A DNA stretch of 64,000 nt from Mycobacterium bohemicum DSM 44277 (GCF_001053185.1 NZ_CSTD01000001.1:2001009-2065008), one strand, 5' to 3'; counted from the stretch's first letter, positions 34,307 through 45,060 are shown. The notes: a model not told the origin generated them from the letters alone. Made by a program: numbers and translations.

Positions 34307-36442
34307 TTAGCTGGATCCAGCTTCAGCCCAATCGAGCAGGGCCCGCATAAGCGACGAAGCTCCGCGACCGTGAACAAGCACTAGTCGACTCGGATCATTG
34401 ACGGCCACCTCGATCGCTCCAGTCGCTGCGTGTTTGGCGTGACTGGTCTGTACCAGCATGACGTCGACGCCTCGCGCTAGGGACGTGAGGGGTTTACTGT
34501 TGTCCGCCTCGGATGATGCTCGAACCTTGACGTCAGGCCACCGTTGCTGGATCCATGAGGTAACGACTTGAATCGCGCTTTCCATCATCGAATAGATGCC
34601 GACAGACTTGAAAGGCCGAACAACCCGGCCAAATGCATTGTGCTCATTGGGAAGTGCGAACTCAACGCTCGCAGAGCGGAAGAGAAGGCGGAGCACGGAG
34701 GCGTCACTAGTATCGATTCGATCTGTCCATGCCTGTGCTACCCCCGCTGCTTGGGCTATGACCGTCGCGCGCTGCTCGGGGTCGGGGCAGGCGTACAACA
34801 GGAGCAGGTCTATTACTTGCGTTAACCAAGGTGCATCCCTGGGACCGAGGAGTGAAAGCTGGCTGGCGACGGCGTCGAGCATCTCGCCGTATTCCAGCGA
34901 TGTACAGCCAGCAGCGAGGAGGGCCTCAAGCAACGTGAGTGCTGCCTGCCGCTCCGTTTTTCCAGGCTCACTTGACAACATGATGTCGAAGACAGTCGTT
35001 GCAAGCCCGACCGCTGACGGTGGAATCCCGCCGTCAGTGAGCCACTCAACGAACAACGCGATGCCGTTTCGCACCCGCGGACGACGCGAGTCATGGAGCG
35101 CATCAATGAGGGTCTCGGCGAGTTCGTCTGCCGCGGCGAGGTAGTCGGGTCTGCGAGACCATCCGCGTGTCCACTCGGCCAGCAGATCCGGTCGATCGGG
35201 CCAATCACCGTTGAACCAGTCCAGCCAGTCTGTAGGTACCCGGTGTTCGGCGGTCAACGATTGAAGGACTTCGAAGAAGCTACGTTCGACGGCGTTCGAG
35301 AGCAGGCCTGAACGGTCAGAAGCACTCAAGTGGTCGATAACGGCCAGCGCACGCGTCGCAGCAACCGGGTCGCGAAGATTGACAGCCGCCGCAAGGGCAA
35401 TGGAGGCATCTGAGCGGCTCGGCACCTGTTTGCTAGCCATATTGAGCGCCGCTGCATAGTCGCCCTCATGGTAAAGGTTAAGCGCAGTCACCGGAGCCTG
35501 TGGCGACGGTATCGCGGCGGTAATCGTCGCCAGCACTCCTGTGATGACAGAGTCGCTCGGGTAGCGAACCGACAACTCTCGTAGATGCTGCTCTTGGGGA
35601 CTGTCATAGAGCAACTGCCCCAGCGCATAACAGTGAGCTGTCGCGGTGCTAGTCACTTGATAGGCGTCGGTTACCAAAGCGGGCCAGGCGACATCCAGCC
35701 GCTCGGCAGCTTGGTGCAAGCTGGCTTCCGTCGCGGATTCCATCGCCGGAGTCACCACTAGTGCGTCGGCCGCTTCGGCGAGACTTTCCGTGACCGCCCG
35801 TGGACGCGCCAGCAGTGAAATGTCTTTGAGTGCAGGATCGTCTCGCAATTCCTGAGGTGTGCCAAGTGCGCTCAGCATCTCGACTCGAAGAAACCGCAGA
35901 TTTGTCGCGCTCAACAGCGCGCGTCCGCGCAGTTCATCCAGAGCCACTTGCGCCTCAGAGCGATCGTTGCCCACCAGACTTTCGTAGAAATGCCGAAGAA
36001 TCCGCCCGACGGGCCGCGGTTGATCGACAGCGCGGTCGGGTTCAAGCGCCCAGATGGCGGTCAACGTATCGACGTTGCGCCGCACCGTTTCCAGCCATCC
36101 TGGCGCGACATCGACGCGGATCACCGACCCAGCCGGAACAAGTTGCAACGCCGCCTGATCCATCGGGTCTGAGGTTGTGCCCGACACATCAACCTGACCG
36201 TTAGTCAGCGGGCGACTGAGCCAACAGCGGATTTCATCGCGGAGCAATCGCCCGTCCCGATGTGATGGGGCGATGCCGTACCAGCGCGTCGTGCCTGACA
36301 CCTTCGCGGGAAGCAGAGTCCTCTCCCCGAGGCGGTCAAACCTTGTGCGCAGCGTGTCAAGAAGACTTGCGAGCTCCCCCTGAAGGTGTGATGGCGCGAT
36401 CTCGTTGGGCTGCGCGAAGAAAGTCTCTGTTGACCCAATCAC
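34307..36442 (-). CDS. dpdD: DpdD candidate
   Basis: A 711-aa protein. GTG 36442 overlaps the dpdK stop (GTGA), preferred to the TTG-started longer frame. The first 200 residues are mixed and the middle is alpha-helical, repeat-like (AQVALDELRGRALLSATNLR, ALNLYHEGDYAAALNMASKQ), like a TPR or HEAT scaffold. The end (GVDVMLVQTSHAKHAATGAI, LVLVHGRGASSLMRALLDW) looks like a small Rossmann-type domain. The family has no known activity. Named from its position as the last gene of an otherwise recognisable dpdE-K operon. Confidence 0.6.
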   Translation of the reverse strand: MIGSTETFFAQPNEIAPSHLQGELASLLDTLRTRFDRLGERTLLPAKVSGTTRWYGIAPSHRDGRLLRDEIRCWLSRPLTNGQVDVSGTTSDPMDQAALQLVPAGSVIRVDVAPGWLETVRRNVDTLTAIWALEPDRAVDQPRPVGRILRHFYESLVGNDRSEAQVALDELRGRALLSATNLRFLRVEMLSALGTPQELRDDPALKDISLLARPRAVTESLAEAADALVVTPAMESATEASLHQAAERLDVAWPALVTDAYQVTSTATAHCYALGQLLYDSPQEQHLRELSVRYPSDSVITGVLATITAAIPSPQAPVTALNLYHEGDYAAALNMASKQVPSRSDASIALAAAVNLRDPVAATRALAVIDHLSASDRSGLLSNAVERSFFEVLQSLTAEHRVPTDWLDWFNGDWPDRPDLLAEWTRGWSRRPDYLAAADELAETLIDALHDSRRPRVRNGIALFVEWLTDGGIPPSAVGLATTVFDIMLSSEPGKTERQAALTLLEALLAAGCTSLEYGEMLDAVASQLSLLGPRDAPWLTQVIDLLLLYACPDPEQRATVIAQAAGVAQAWTDRIDTSDASVLRLLFRSASVEFALPNEHNAFGRVVRPFKSVGIYSMMESAIQVVTSWIQQRWPDVKVRASSEADNSKPLTSLARGVDVMLVQTSHAKHAATGAIEVAVNDPSRLVLVHGRGASSLMRALLDWAEAGSS

Positions 36443-36969
36443 GCTACGCCCCAACGATCTTCATAGGCGTGGCGCGTGCGAGCGACTGAGTCGGCGTCAT
36501 TCGTAATCACGATCGACTCTTCAAGTCGACGAATACCGTTGTACGTCAGATTCATCGACCCACTGACCAACACGTTGCCCGAAAGGATGCCCTTCTCGTG
36601 CAATTCACTTGCGTACCGGCAGGAAAGCCGATGATGGGATTCGCCGTCGGCCGACGCCCGATTCTGGAGTTGGTCCACGAATGACCGGTTATGGTCATCC
36701 GGCCTGCAAGCGATGACCACTGCGCCGCCCCGCTGAAGAAGGCTGGCCAAGACCTCGATAAGCCTGATTGGGTGCCGCGGCAGATCAGGAAGCAAGCCGG
36801 TAAACAAACCGCTCCGATTGTCTATCACAACGACATCTGAAATCCACGGCGTCACGATCCATATCGGACTGCTGGGGTCGAGTAACTCGGCCACAAACAG
36901 CCCCTGCAGCGCATCCGCGAGTTCCTCGTGAGACGACAGTGCCGAGGTTCGCAAGCTCCGCGACTTCAC
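36439..36969 (-). CDS. dpdK: DpdK, phospholipase D-like protein
   Basis: A 176-aa PLD-superfamily protein with one motif: HEKGILSGNVLVSGSMN, that is HxK ... GSxN, with Gly/Asn where the canonical HKD motif has Asp. SSPIWIVTPWISDVVVIDNR is the usual first strand-loop. PLD-type nucleases act as dimers, so one motif per chain can suffice. The loss of Asp is as seen in some active members. Overlaps dpdJ (ATGA) and dpdD (GTGA). Probably the nuclease of the restriction arm. Confidence 0.8.
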   Translation of the reverse strand: MKSRSLRTSALSSHEELADALQGLFVAELLDPSSPIWIVTPWISDVVVIDNRSGLFTGLLPDLPRHPIRLIEVLASLLQRGGAVVIACRPDDHNRSFVDQLQNRASADGESHHRLSCRYASELHEKGILSGNVLVSGSMNLTYNGIRRLEESIVITNDADSVARTRHAYEDRWGVA

Positions 36970-39900
36970 TGCTGCGCCTCGCGTAACTCAACGCGGATAT
37001 CAACGCCGTTTGCCGATCGCGACACCCCCACGACGCGTGGGTGAAACTCCAGCACATCCACGCTCGTCGGCTCGATCAGCAACTGCCGTATCACGTTCGC
37101 GCCGTACGCAGTGGTGGGAACACGAATGGTCGCTGTGGCAGCCTCCCGCAGTCGGTTGTCCACCTCTTGCCGCCATTGGGGGCCTGTGCCATCCACGGTC
37201 ATTTCGGGGGGACGGATCACACGTGCAAACAAAAGTCGGTCTGTGGGCTCGTAGTCCCGGAAAGGGGAGTACGCCTGCAGGGCATAAGATCTGACACGGT
37301 ATCCGCGCGACCACAACAGACCGATGATCTGGCCGATCTGCCAGCCTGGTTGGCCGGTTTGACCTTGGGCAACTGCCTGAATTCTTCTGCAGATATCAGG
37401 ATCTGATGCGGCGACGTAAGCGAATACCCGCAACTCGATGTCAATACCCAGTCGTGACTCCATGTCGTCCCAGCGGCGTATTAACTCAGCCACCAGAACT
37501 TCAAGCGCCCGACTACTTCCGGGACGAAGAAGTCGTGTCGACAAAGCAGAAACCATGGCGTGATCGGAGGCAAGTCCGGCCTCGAATAACGCGATACGTA
37601 GCCGCTGCCAGGCTTCGGTAAGGCCCGCGAGATTATCAGCGGTCCGGATTTGCTCAACGTGATCAGCGATGGGCGGACTGCCTGCTAGCGTCAAGAACCT
37701 GCGCATGTTCTCGTCGACCCGTTCGCCATCGCACTGGCCCAAAGCCGTTTCGACGAGAGCCCAGAATCGCCGTGGGTCCTCAACGTATCGATCCACCAGG
37801 GCTTCCACGACGCCCAGACCGCCAGGTTCGTCCTCGCTGATGTCAACCTGGGCCAAACGCTGCTCAGATCCTGAGCCCATGGAAAGATCGATGCGCAAAT
37901 CGGTAGCGTCCACTTCCGGACACAAACTTTGAACTGCTTCCACTATTGCTGATGCAAGAGTGGTCAGATACCGCTCATCGATCCACCTCCGCCAGTCCTC
38001 GTCCGGATCAGCCCACAGGGCTGTCGCAGCCGAGCGCAATTCTGCAAAGACACCCGTCACCCCCAGGGCCGCGGAGATATCGACGATCAGGCCTGCGTCG
38101 TCCCCGCGATCGCGTCCATCGTCGGAATCGCCCAGTGCCAACACCCCGAACACTTCTCGTGCCGCATCTAGCATTAACGTGCGCAGCTGGTCATCGCTTA
38201 GCCGACCCAACGTCTCTTCGATAGAACACGTTTGACTTTGCACGATCAGAACCGACAGTAGGACTTGATGCAGCCATTCGCGGGTGAATCGCGAAGGAAC
38301 GAGTCCGCAGAGTCGCCTGCCGCTTCGGATGAGGAACTCCATGCGTGCGACCCGCAGTGACTGCAGCAGCGATGCGTTGGGCGAAATGATGTCCGGCGAC
38401 CCGACGGTAAGCGCAAGGCTATCGACATCCATTATGAATCCGACGTTTACGGCATGACCATCAAGGGTGACCGAATGCTGAGTGATCGGCGGCTCACCGT
38501 CGGAGTTCCGTTCGACGGCGAACTCACCGGCGTAGCGCCATACTGTCCGAGCACAGCGATGCCTATGCGTGAATGCCCGGAACTCAGACACGACTGATGC
38601 CCACGGGCCTCCGGCGGGCATGTCGAGTACTACCGGCTCGCCGACGTGCCGAAAGCCCACACCCCAAATCCAGCGACCATAAGAGGAATCCGGCACCGTA
38701 GGCGCAGGCATAGTTAGCTTGAGCGCCCGTGGTTGGACACATCGCACCGCCTCTTGTTCCGGTGGGGGCTCCAACTCCGCGTATTGTTCGCAGAACTCAT
38801 GCAACTCGAGACTGGGTGCCTCCGAACACGGCGGCGAAACCCATAGCCGATCGGCCTTGCCCCGCTGGGCATATCGATAGCTGACTCGGCCAGGAGCGAA
38901 CTGACGCAATCCCTGAGAAACCGGCTCCATCTCCGGTTCGCGACGCGCCACTGGCGTCATGACTTCGATCTCGGGCGTTTGGAGGGGCGAAAACAAAGCG
39001 GCTGGAAGAAAATCCGCTAGTGGCCGCGGCCAGTCGCGATCCCTCAACGGAAGATCTGATGCCGCCACCTCCAGGCCGCGGATGAGCGTGGGAAACACCG
39101 ATGGAATGAGTCCCCGGGGGCTGTCCCATAGCACAGCTCGCAGGTCCTCGTCGGATAGGGACAGAGCTCGCTGCAGTTGCTGTCCCATGCGCTCAATCGC
39201 GTTAGCATTCAGCTGTTCACGAACGTGCTTGACGAGCCGCCTAGCGTGCTCCCGTTGCGTGTCCCGCGACTGCCCCCAGGGTTTCTGGATCACGTCGGCC
39301 AGTGAGGTGCCGGGACCCGACCGGGAAAGGCGGTCCAGCAGCCACCAGGTTGCCTGCATCTTCAGAATGCTTCTATTGCGCAACGGCAACGCGACGCGTG
39401 GCACGCAAGGATCGAAAAGTGTTTCGTAGGACTGAAATGCCAGACGGTCGCGCCCGAAGTCCGACATCACCACGACCGTCCAGGGCCGCATGATGGGGTT
39501 TCGGCCGGCGCGTCCTCGACGCTGGATAAACGACGCCGGATCACGAGGTGCCTTGTGCTGGATGACCGCCCCGACGGCGGGATCGTCGAAGCCGACTTCA
39601 AGGGACGCTGTCGCGACGATCACATCGGCGCCAGGGTCGACCCCGCTATCCCGAGATGTCGTCCGCGCGACGGGGACCGGTCGATCCAGCGTTCCGAGGT
39701 CCTCCGCGATGCGCCACACTTGGCCGGCCTCATCGCGCATGCGCACGTCCGATCCCGTTGAGACGCGAAGCGTCGCAAGGCTGCCGTTCGGCTTGCGGTT
39801 GACACCGCCGGGCCACCACCCTTCGGCATCCCGAAGTTGGGCATGAAGCCTATTGGTGACATCCAGATCGTCGACGAACACGAACAGCTTCGATCCGAAA

Positions 39901-41306
39901 GCGCCTTCACTCGGGCCGTCAGACGTGGGATCCAGCACCCTCCGCAACAGCATCGATGCCTGGATAGTGGTCGATAACAACGACGTCTGCGATGCCGGGT
40001 CACCACGCAGAGCCAGGAAATACTCCCGGCCGATGTCAGTCAGCTCGGAAGGTTCCGGCTGCACCACGGTAAGCCGCGAGGTCGACAGGCCGGTCAGATC
40101 TGCAAAAAACCCGGTCGGATCCGCCAACGTCGCCGACAGACCCACGATATGCGGTGGGATCGCCATCTCGGCTCGCCACCTTCGCAACAGGTTGGCCACC
40201 TGCGCGCCATGTGTCCCCTCGTAGGTATGGATCTCATCGAGCAGCACGAACTCCGGTGATCGAGAGTCGTCTCCGATCAGCAGCCGCCGGAATTCCCTCG
40301 AGCCCAATTCTCTGTTCACCATTTCGGTGCTCGTGAACAGGACTGCTGGTGGGAACGCCCGGAGGCGATCACGGGTGAATGTCAGCCTCTCGGAATCAAC
40401 GACCGATGCACATCTTTCACAGACAAGCCGTTCAGCCGTTCCTGACGAATTGGGCCAGATAAGTCGGCCCCCGCACCCGTCTTCGAGGCAGCTGACGATG
40501 GGGCATACCAGTCCATCCGGTTGCGACTTCCACGTCGAGTATGGTGACCGTTCGGCGCTGGCACGGTTTGTGGGCACGTCGCCATAAAGCACACCGATGT
40601 TCGGAGCCGACTCCCCGAGGGCGCGGCAACTTATTAGCAGGTTACGCAACTGGTCTCGCAACAGTTCGTTGCGCGGATAGATAGCGACGATCCGGGGTAC
40701 GCCTCCTGGGCGGGGATCGGCCACTAACTGGATTAGGGCGGGTAGGTAGAAGGCCAACGTTTTGCCAGATCCCGTTCCAGCGGTGATGACGGTCCCGCGT
40801 GAGCCCGACCGAGGCTGCGACAGGCGAGTCAGCGCGCGCTCCTGAAACGCTGAAACGTCGCGTCCTGCGAGAAGCGACGTCATGACCGCTTGGTGGCGAT
40901 CCGACCAGACGGTACTGCTGGAGCGCACCGTCGAATCCAGTTGATCTGCAGCGATATCGCGTCGAGGAACCGTTCGAGCGCGGCTGAGGAATCTGAAGTC
41001 TGACACAAGATTGGGTGCCGACGCCCAGGGCCGGCCGTGGAACCATTGCCGTAGTCGCGCGGCGAGGCGCACAGTCTCGGCCATCCGGCTGCGGAAGCGT
41101 AGTTCAGTGACACCCGTCGCGAATAGAAGGCGTCGTTCAAGCAGAGTGTCAATCATCGCGTCGACGTCGTCGCCAGGTGCAAGTCGTTCGATTAACTGCT
41201 CGAGTTCAAGTTCGCTCAGCGAGCCGTCGCTGACGCCCCAGCTCAATAGCGGCAATTCCCGATGCTCAATGCCGTTCAGCACATCGCGCAGAGTGGATTC
41301 GTTCAC
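36966..41306 (-). CDS. dpdJ: DpdJ, large DEAD/DEAH-box helicase
   Basis: A 1446-aa superfamily 2 helicase. Motif I is ITAGTGSGKTLAFYLPALI, II is VLLDEIHTYEGTHGAQV, III is LSATLADPTGFF, and V-VI are VIVATASLEVGFDDPAVG and QRRGRAGRNP. Between motifs I and II lies a Cys-rich insertion (CLEDGCGGRL then CERC), probably a zinc ribbon. The C-terminal 700 residues are family-specific. Start GTG 41306 overlaps dpdI (GTGA). Named from motifs and gene order. Confidence 0.82.
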   Translation of the reverse strand: MNESTLRDVLNGIEHRELPLLSWGVSDGSLSELELEQLIERLAPGDDVDAMIDTLLERRLLFATGVTELRFRSRMAETVRLAARLRQWFHGRPWASAPNLVSDFRFLSRARTVPRRDIAADQLDSTVRSSSTVWSDRHQAVMTSLLAGRDVSAFQERALTRLSQPRSGSRGTVITAGTGSGKTLAFYLPALIQLVADPRPGGVPRIVAIYPRNELLRDQLRNLLISCRALGESAPNIGVLYGDVPTNRASAERSPYSTWKSQPDGLVCPIVSCLEDGCGGRLIWPNSSGTAERLVCERCASVVDSERLTFTRDRLRAFPPAVLFTSTEMVNRELGSREFRRLLIGDDSRSPEFVLLDEIHTYEGTHGAQVANLLRRWRAEMAIPPHIVGLSATLADPTGFFADLTGLSTSRLTVVQPEPSELTDIGREYFLALRGDPASQTSLLSTTIQASMLLRRVLDPTSDGPSEGAFGSKLFVFVDDLDVTNRLHAQLRDAEGWWPGGVNRKPNGSLATLRVSTGSDVRMRDEAGQVWRIAEDLGTLDRPVPVARTTSRDSGVDPGADVIVATASLEVGFDDPAVGAVIQHKAPRDPASFIQRRGRAGRNPIMRPWTVVVMSDFGRDRLAFQSYETLFDPCVPRVALPLRNRSILKMQATWWLLDRLSRSGPGTSLADVIQKPWGQSRDTQREHARRLVKHVREQLNANAIERMGQQLQRALSLSDEDLRAVLWDSPRGLIPSVFPTLIRGLEVAASDLPLRDRDWPRPLADFLPAALFSPLQTPEIEVMTPVARREPEMEPVSQGLRQFAPGRVSYRYAQRGKADRLWVSPPCSEAPSLELHEFCEQYAELEPPPEQEAVRCVQPRALKLTMPAPTVPDSSYGRWIWGVGFRHVGEPVVLDMPAGGPWASVVSEFRAFTHRHRCARTVWRYAGEFAVERNSDGEPPITQHSVTLDGHAVNVGFIMDVDSLALTVGSPDIISPNASLLQSLRVARMEFLIRSGRRLCGLVPSRFTREWLHQVLLSVLIVQSQTCSIEETLGRLSDDQLRTLMLDAAREVFGVLALGDSDDGRDRGDDAGLIVDISAALGVTGVFAELRSAATALWADPDEDWRRWIDERYLTTLASAIVEAVQSLCPEVDATDLRIDLSMGSGSEQRLAQVDISEDEPGGLGVVEALVDRYVEDPRRFWALVETALGQCDGERVDENMRRFLTLAGSPPIADHVEQIRTADNLAGLTEAWQRLRIALFEAGLASDHAMVSALSTRLLRPGSSRALEVLVAELIRRWDDMESRLGIDIELRVFAYVAASDPDICRRIQAVAQGQTGQPGWQIGQIIGLLWSRGYRVRSYALQAYSPFRDYEPTDRLLFARVIRPPEMTVDGTGPQWRQEVDNRLREAATATIRVPTTAYGANVIRQLLIEPTSVDVLEFHPRVVGVSRSANGVDIRVELREAQQ

Positions 41307-42043
41307 CGGCGCCGTACCACGAGGTCACCATCGACACCGGCGGCGTGCAGCGCATCGAGGAGGCTTGCCGTGACTTCAGTGAGGGGTAACCCATCTTCAG
41401 ATGTCGCCAACTCCAGGGCCTCCTGTACTTCTGAAGCGAGCGACGCGCGTTCGTCCTCGAGGGACTGCAGTGCGCGAGCCAGATCGTCGCCCAACGACTT
41501 GACCCGCTCGAGCCATGATGCGCTGGAATCGCCATCACACAGTTCGGCGATTATCTTGTCTTCGTCGGCAATTGGATCTTGGCGCTGAAGCATCAACAAC
41601 TTCGTGGCTATTCGCTCGGCGGCGAAGCGCTGACGGGTGCCGCCGAAGAGCCGGCCGGGCTGCGTTTGCTCGAGTAGCTGTTGATACCCCTCGAATATGC
41701 TGCGCCAGCGCGCACCCGCCCAGCGGGCAGCCCGCGTGCGCTGGTCGCGGGCGACTTCAATCAGTTTGGTTGCAGGTTGCTGCTGGAACGCTTTAGGGCC
41801 GTAACGCGATAGACCCGCCCGGAACGCGCTGACCGCTGCGGCGCTCGCCTTGGCATCGATCGTCAGAGCTTCTGTCAGCGACAAACGGGACCGCAGTCGC
41901 AACAGACCCGTGAGATACCCGGTTGCGTTGTCGAGCGCCTCAACCAAATGATCGGCCTTGGTGACCAACTCGATCCCGGAGTCCGCTGACTGTGCAGCCT
42001 CTAGTTTGAGTTGCAGGTCAACGGCCTGGTCATAGAGTTTCAT
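41303..42043 (-). CDS. dpdI: DpdI candidate
   Basis: A 246-aa, almost entirely helical protein. QAVDLQLKLEAAQSADSGIE and LARALQSLEDERASLASEVQ suggest coiled-coil segments. No catalytic motif is visible. It overlaps dpdH upstream and dpdJ downstream (ATGA/GTGA type), so it is made in step with them and may bridge the ATPase and helicase. Name is by gene order only. Confidence 0.6.
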   Translation of the reverse strand: MKLYDQAVDLQLKLEAAQSADSGIELVTKADHLVEALDNATGYLTGLLRLRSRLSLTEALTIDAKASAAAVSAFRAGLSRYGPKAFQQQPATKLIEVARDQRTRAARWAGARWRSIFEGYQQLLEQTQPGRLFGGTRQRFAAERIATKLLMLQRQDPIADEDKIIAELCDGDSSASWLERVKSLGDDLARALQSLEDERASLASEVQEALELATSEDGLPLTEVTASLLDALHAAGVDGDLVVRRR

Positions 42044-45000
42044 CGGGTCAACCGCTTGATGGCATCGTCGAATCGGTTGGTCGCCTCAAGGACGCGAGTG
42101 GCCGCCTTTTCAAGGTCGGTCGCACCCCCCGCGTCTGTTTGCCGGGCCAGCAGGTCGCGTTCTACGTTCTCGATCGCCTTGGCTGCTCTGGTGGCGAAGT
42201 CGTGAACCACGGCGACGAGATCCGGGATATCACTGGCTACGAGTGTGAGTTTTTCCGGCAGCGTCAGATCCTTGGTCAATGCCTCAGCGGCGGTGTTGAA
42301 TGCGCGAAGCGCTCGCTGTGGTTCACAGCTGGCCAATTTTGTCAGTTCGTCGATCGCATTGCTGTCCATGAGTCGTCCCGCCTGAAGGGATGTCCGCAGC
42401 GTCGCCAACACTTTGGCGGTTTGGTCCTCCCACATCCGGTCGCGGTCAACCAGCGACTGAGTCACGGCGACACGCTTCCCCAAGATTGTCCACTCCTCGC
42501 CGACGGCGGGCCCCACCAAGCGGAAAAACGCTGCGATCGTCGGATCGTCGGTATTCAACTCCCAATTGGCCGTGAAGTCCTTCACGACGGGCAAAAGGCG
42601 GTCGGCTTGGACCATCCGGACGGAACCGGTGCCGCGCGCTTCGCCGAATTCGGCCTCGATGAGCTTCTGAAGCCTCGGTTTCAAGTCCGCTGCCCGGGCG
42701 ACTAGGGCCGCCCACTTTGCAGATCTGACCGCCCCAGCGGTGAGCGCTCGTGTTGGTGCGAACATGGCCGACATGTAGTCAGTCAAGGACAATCCGCGGT
42801 TGAGGTCGTCGAGGACTGCTGAGGCGACGATCGCGCCTTGCACGGTTGCCTTGGTCGAGTTGGTGACTGGTCGGCCTAGTTTTGCGACGACTGCCCTCGT
42901 CCACGCTTCGACCGCCGATGCAAGCATCCGGCGGTAGACCGCGGCTTGCGGCCAGTCCTCGGTGTCCACCTCGCTGGCGAGGATCAGCGCTTGAAGTGCT
43001 GCGGCGTTGACCTGGTTGCGTTCGATGACCACGAAGGCGGTGTCGGGTGACTGCTGTTGGGTAACGCTGCCATTCAGGACGATATCGATGTCGCGAAATC
43101 GCGACTCGTCGAAACCGGGGCCGAGATTGACTGGCAGAGGGCCAAGTTCGAGATTGTTTTTCACGACCTTTTGAACCAGCTGGCGAAGGTAGCGGGTCGC
43201 TGTCGCCGACAGCTCACGTTGGCCGTTCGCCCAAGCGGTGAGTTCGACGAACGGCTTGCGCCGTTCGGACTTGAGTCGGTCCTCGATGCCGCGGTGGGTC
43301 GGGCGGTGCCGCGGCGTCGTGTCCTCAGGTCGGCGTTGATAACTGGGGCCCGAGTCGTGCAGGGACCGCAAGGACTGTAGGCCTTCATTGAAGTCGTGGA
43401 CACCGAAGGCCTCCAGGATGGCGGTGCTGATGTCGGCCGGCGACTCGGGGTTGGCCCAGTATCGAAGGATGTTGCTGACCCGTTCGTAATCGGCGGGTCG
43501 CAGATCTTTAACGCGCGCAGCGATCAGGGGTGCTAACGGCTCGCTGTTTTGGTCAAAGACCGCCAGCGTCGAGGCCGAAGGAAAATCGTTGCTGCGCAGA
43601 TCGAGTGAGCCCTGAATCAAGAACCGGTTGATCACTTCCCGCACGATGTCGCGGGGGTCAAATCGCTCAGCCGACAAGGCACGCACAAACCGTCCGACTG
43701 CCGGCGCGTCGAGCGGATACAAGCCGTAGCCCTCGCGACTGGTTCCGAACGCGTCGTGGCAACCCTCCTGGTGGATACAATCGCGGCACGCATTGCGCAG
43801 CCAACGCTCGCCGTTGCTGTCTCGGCTTGTCCACGCCGCGTCAATCTCATGGGGGTCCAGGCGGGTGGCGTTGAAGTAGCGCGCGACGAACGACAGCGCC
43901 TCGTCCTCGTCGACCCCGTCCTCGCCGTAGGCTGCATCGAACCAGTAGGCGTCGTCGCAGCGGGTCCGCACGGTGTCGAGGTCATGGAAATGGCCGTCGG
44001 TGACGGCAAATATCATGCGTAGGCCACACATGTCGCCATCGACGGAGTGGACGGGTTCGACGATGGCGTCGAGGAACTCCCGTTCCACCCCGTGCAGGAC
44101 CGTGAGGTCTTCCACGAACAGCGCCAATTGCTTTCCGTCGCTATGCAACGCGCGGCGAACCTCCCGGAAAACTTCGACCAGGTCGACCTGATTGGACACG
44201 GCCACATGTTTTTCTGCTGCGGGCAAAACGTCGTTGATTAACGCGACGGCCGCCTTTTTGTATTCAGGTAGTGTCGCGAATTTGCCCAATAATTCTCTCG
44301 CCCCTTTGCTGGCGTGACCGATCTCCTCAAAGGTCAGAGGAAAGTCTGACTCCAAGAAGTTGGTGGCGTCATCGTCAAGCCCGTCGCCCTCGTGGCGGCC
44401 TCGAAGCGCCAGTCCTACAAGTCGCGGGACGACTGCGCCGGCGGCTGTCAGCTTGCGGCGAACGACGGGATCGCGCAGTAGGTCAGGCAACTCTCGGGCC
44501 AACCTTTTTCGCAACTGTGCGCTCCGTTGATTTTCTGACGGCTCCGTTTCGTACAGGCCGACCTGACTTACCAAGAGCGCCAACTCATCGAGCAATCGCT
44601 CGGCCAAGATATCGTCGGATTCGGTGTGCGACGGTGCGGCCTCGAGCGCTTCGCGGGCCTCTTCGATCCTCGGACCGGTCAGGCCGCGGATAACGATTTC
44701 AATGGCGCGTCGCAGACCGGTGCGGTTTTTGGGAAGGTACCGGATCTCCCAGTCAGGTTCGTTCTGAGTCTGAGCTTTCACCCACCGCACGAGGTGAGAC
44801 TTTCCGGTGCCCGAACCTCCGACGATCGGTATGAATAGATAGCCATCGGGCCGCAACGGGCCTTTGAACGCCTCGAGCACATCTGTTTCGGTCACCCACG
44901 TGCCACCTGACCGCTGGTCGAGTCGTCTACGCCGCAACCGAAGTGGATGATGAATCGCTTGGAACCGTGCATCGGTGAGAAGACTGGCCGCGTCGCGAGG

Positions 45001-45060
45001 GGTCATAGCCAGCACAGCATCTTCGCGCCAGCAGACGTAATTCTGAAATGTGGTCGTCAT
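42040..45060 (-). CDS. dpdH: DpdH, P-loop ATPase
   Basis: A 1006-aa protein with an N-terminal Walker A (VGGSGTGKSHLVRWVKAQTQ) about 90 residues in and an acidic LALFVEDLTVLHGVE segment that could be Walker B. A CX2CX5C element (CRDCIHQEGC, near 43785) suggests bound zinc or an iron-sulfur cluster. The C-terminal half is helical. It starts at ATG 45060 overlapping dpdG and ends overlapping dpdI. Likely the ATP-driven sensor or loader of the restriction complex, an inference from architecture. Confidence 0.75.
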   Translation of the reverse strand: MTTTFQNYVCWREDAVLAMTPRDAASLLTDARFQAIHHPLRLRRRRLDQRSGGTWVTETDVLEAFKGPLRPDGYLFIPIVGGSGTGKSHLVRWVKAQTQNEPDWEIRYLPKNRTGLRRAIEIVIRGLTGPRIEEAREALEAAPSHTESDDILAERLLDELALLVSQVGLYETEPSENQRSAQLRKRLARELPDLLRDPVVRRKLTAAGAVVPRLVGLALRGRHEGDGLDDDATNFLESDFPLTFEEIGHASKGARELLGKFATLPEYKKAAVALINDVLPAAEKHVAVSNQVDLVEVFREVRRALHSDGKQLALFVEDLTVLHGVEREFLDAIVEPVHSVDGDMCGLRMIFAVTDGHFHDLDTVRTRCDDAYWFDAAYGEDGVDEDEALSFVARYFNATRLDPHEIDAAWTSRDSNGERWLRNACRDCIHQEGCHDAFGTSREGYGLYPLDAPAVGRFVRALSAERFDPRDIVREVINRFLIQGSLDLRSNDFPSASTLAVFDQNSEPLAPLIAARVKDLRPADYERVSNILRYWANPESPADISTAILEAFGVHDFNEGLQSLRSLHDSGPSYQRRPEDTTPRHRPTHRGIEDRLKSERRKPFVELTAWANGQRELSATATRYLRQLVQKVVKNNLELGPLPVNLGPGFDESRFRDIDIVLNGSVTQQQSPDTAFVVIERNQVNAAALQALILASEVDTEDWPQAAVYRRMLASAVEAWTRAVVAKLGRPVTNSTKATVQGAIVASAVLDDLNRGLSLTDYMSAMFAPTRALTAGAVRSAKWAALVARAADLKPRLQKLIEAEFGEARGTGSVRMVQADRLLPVVKDFTANWELNTDDPTIAAFFRLVGPAVGEEWTILGKRVAVTQSLVDRDRMWEDQTAKVLATLRTSLQAGRLMDSNAIDELTKLASCEPQRALRAFNTAAEALTKDLTLPEKLTLVASDIPDLVAVVHDFATRAAKAIENVERDLLARQTDAGGATDLEKAATRVLEATNRFDDAIKRLTR

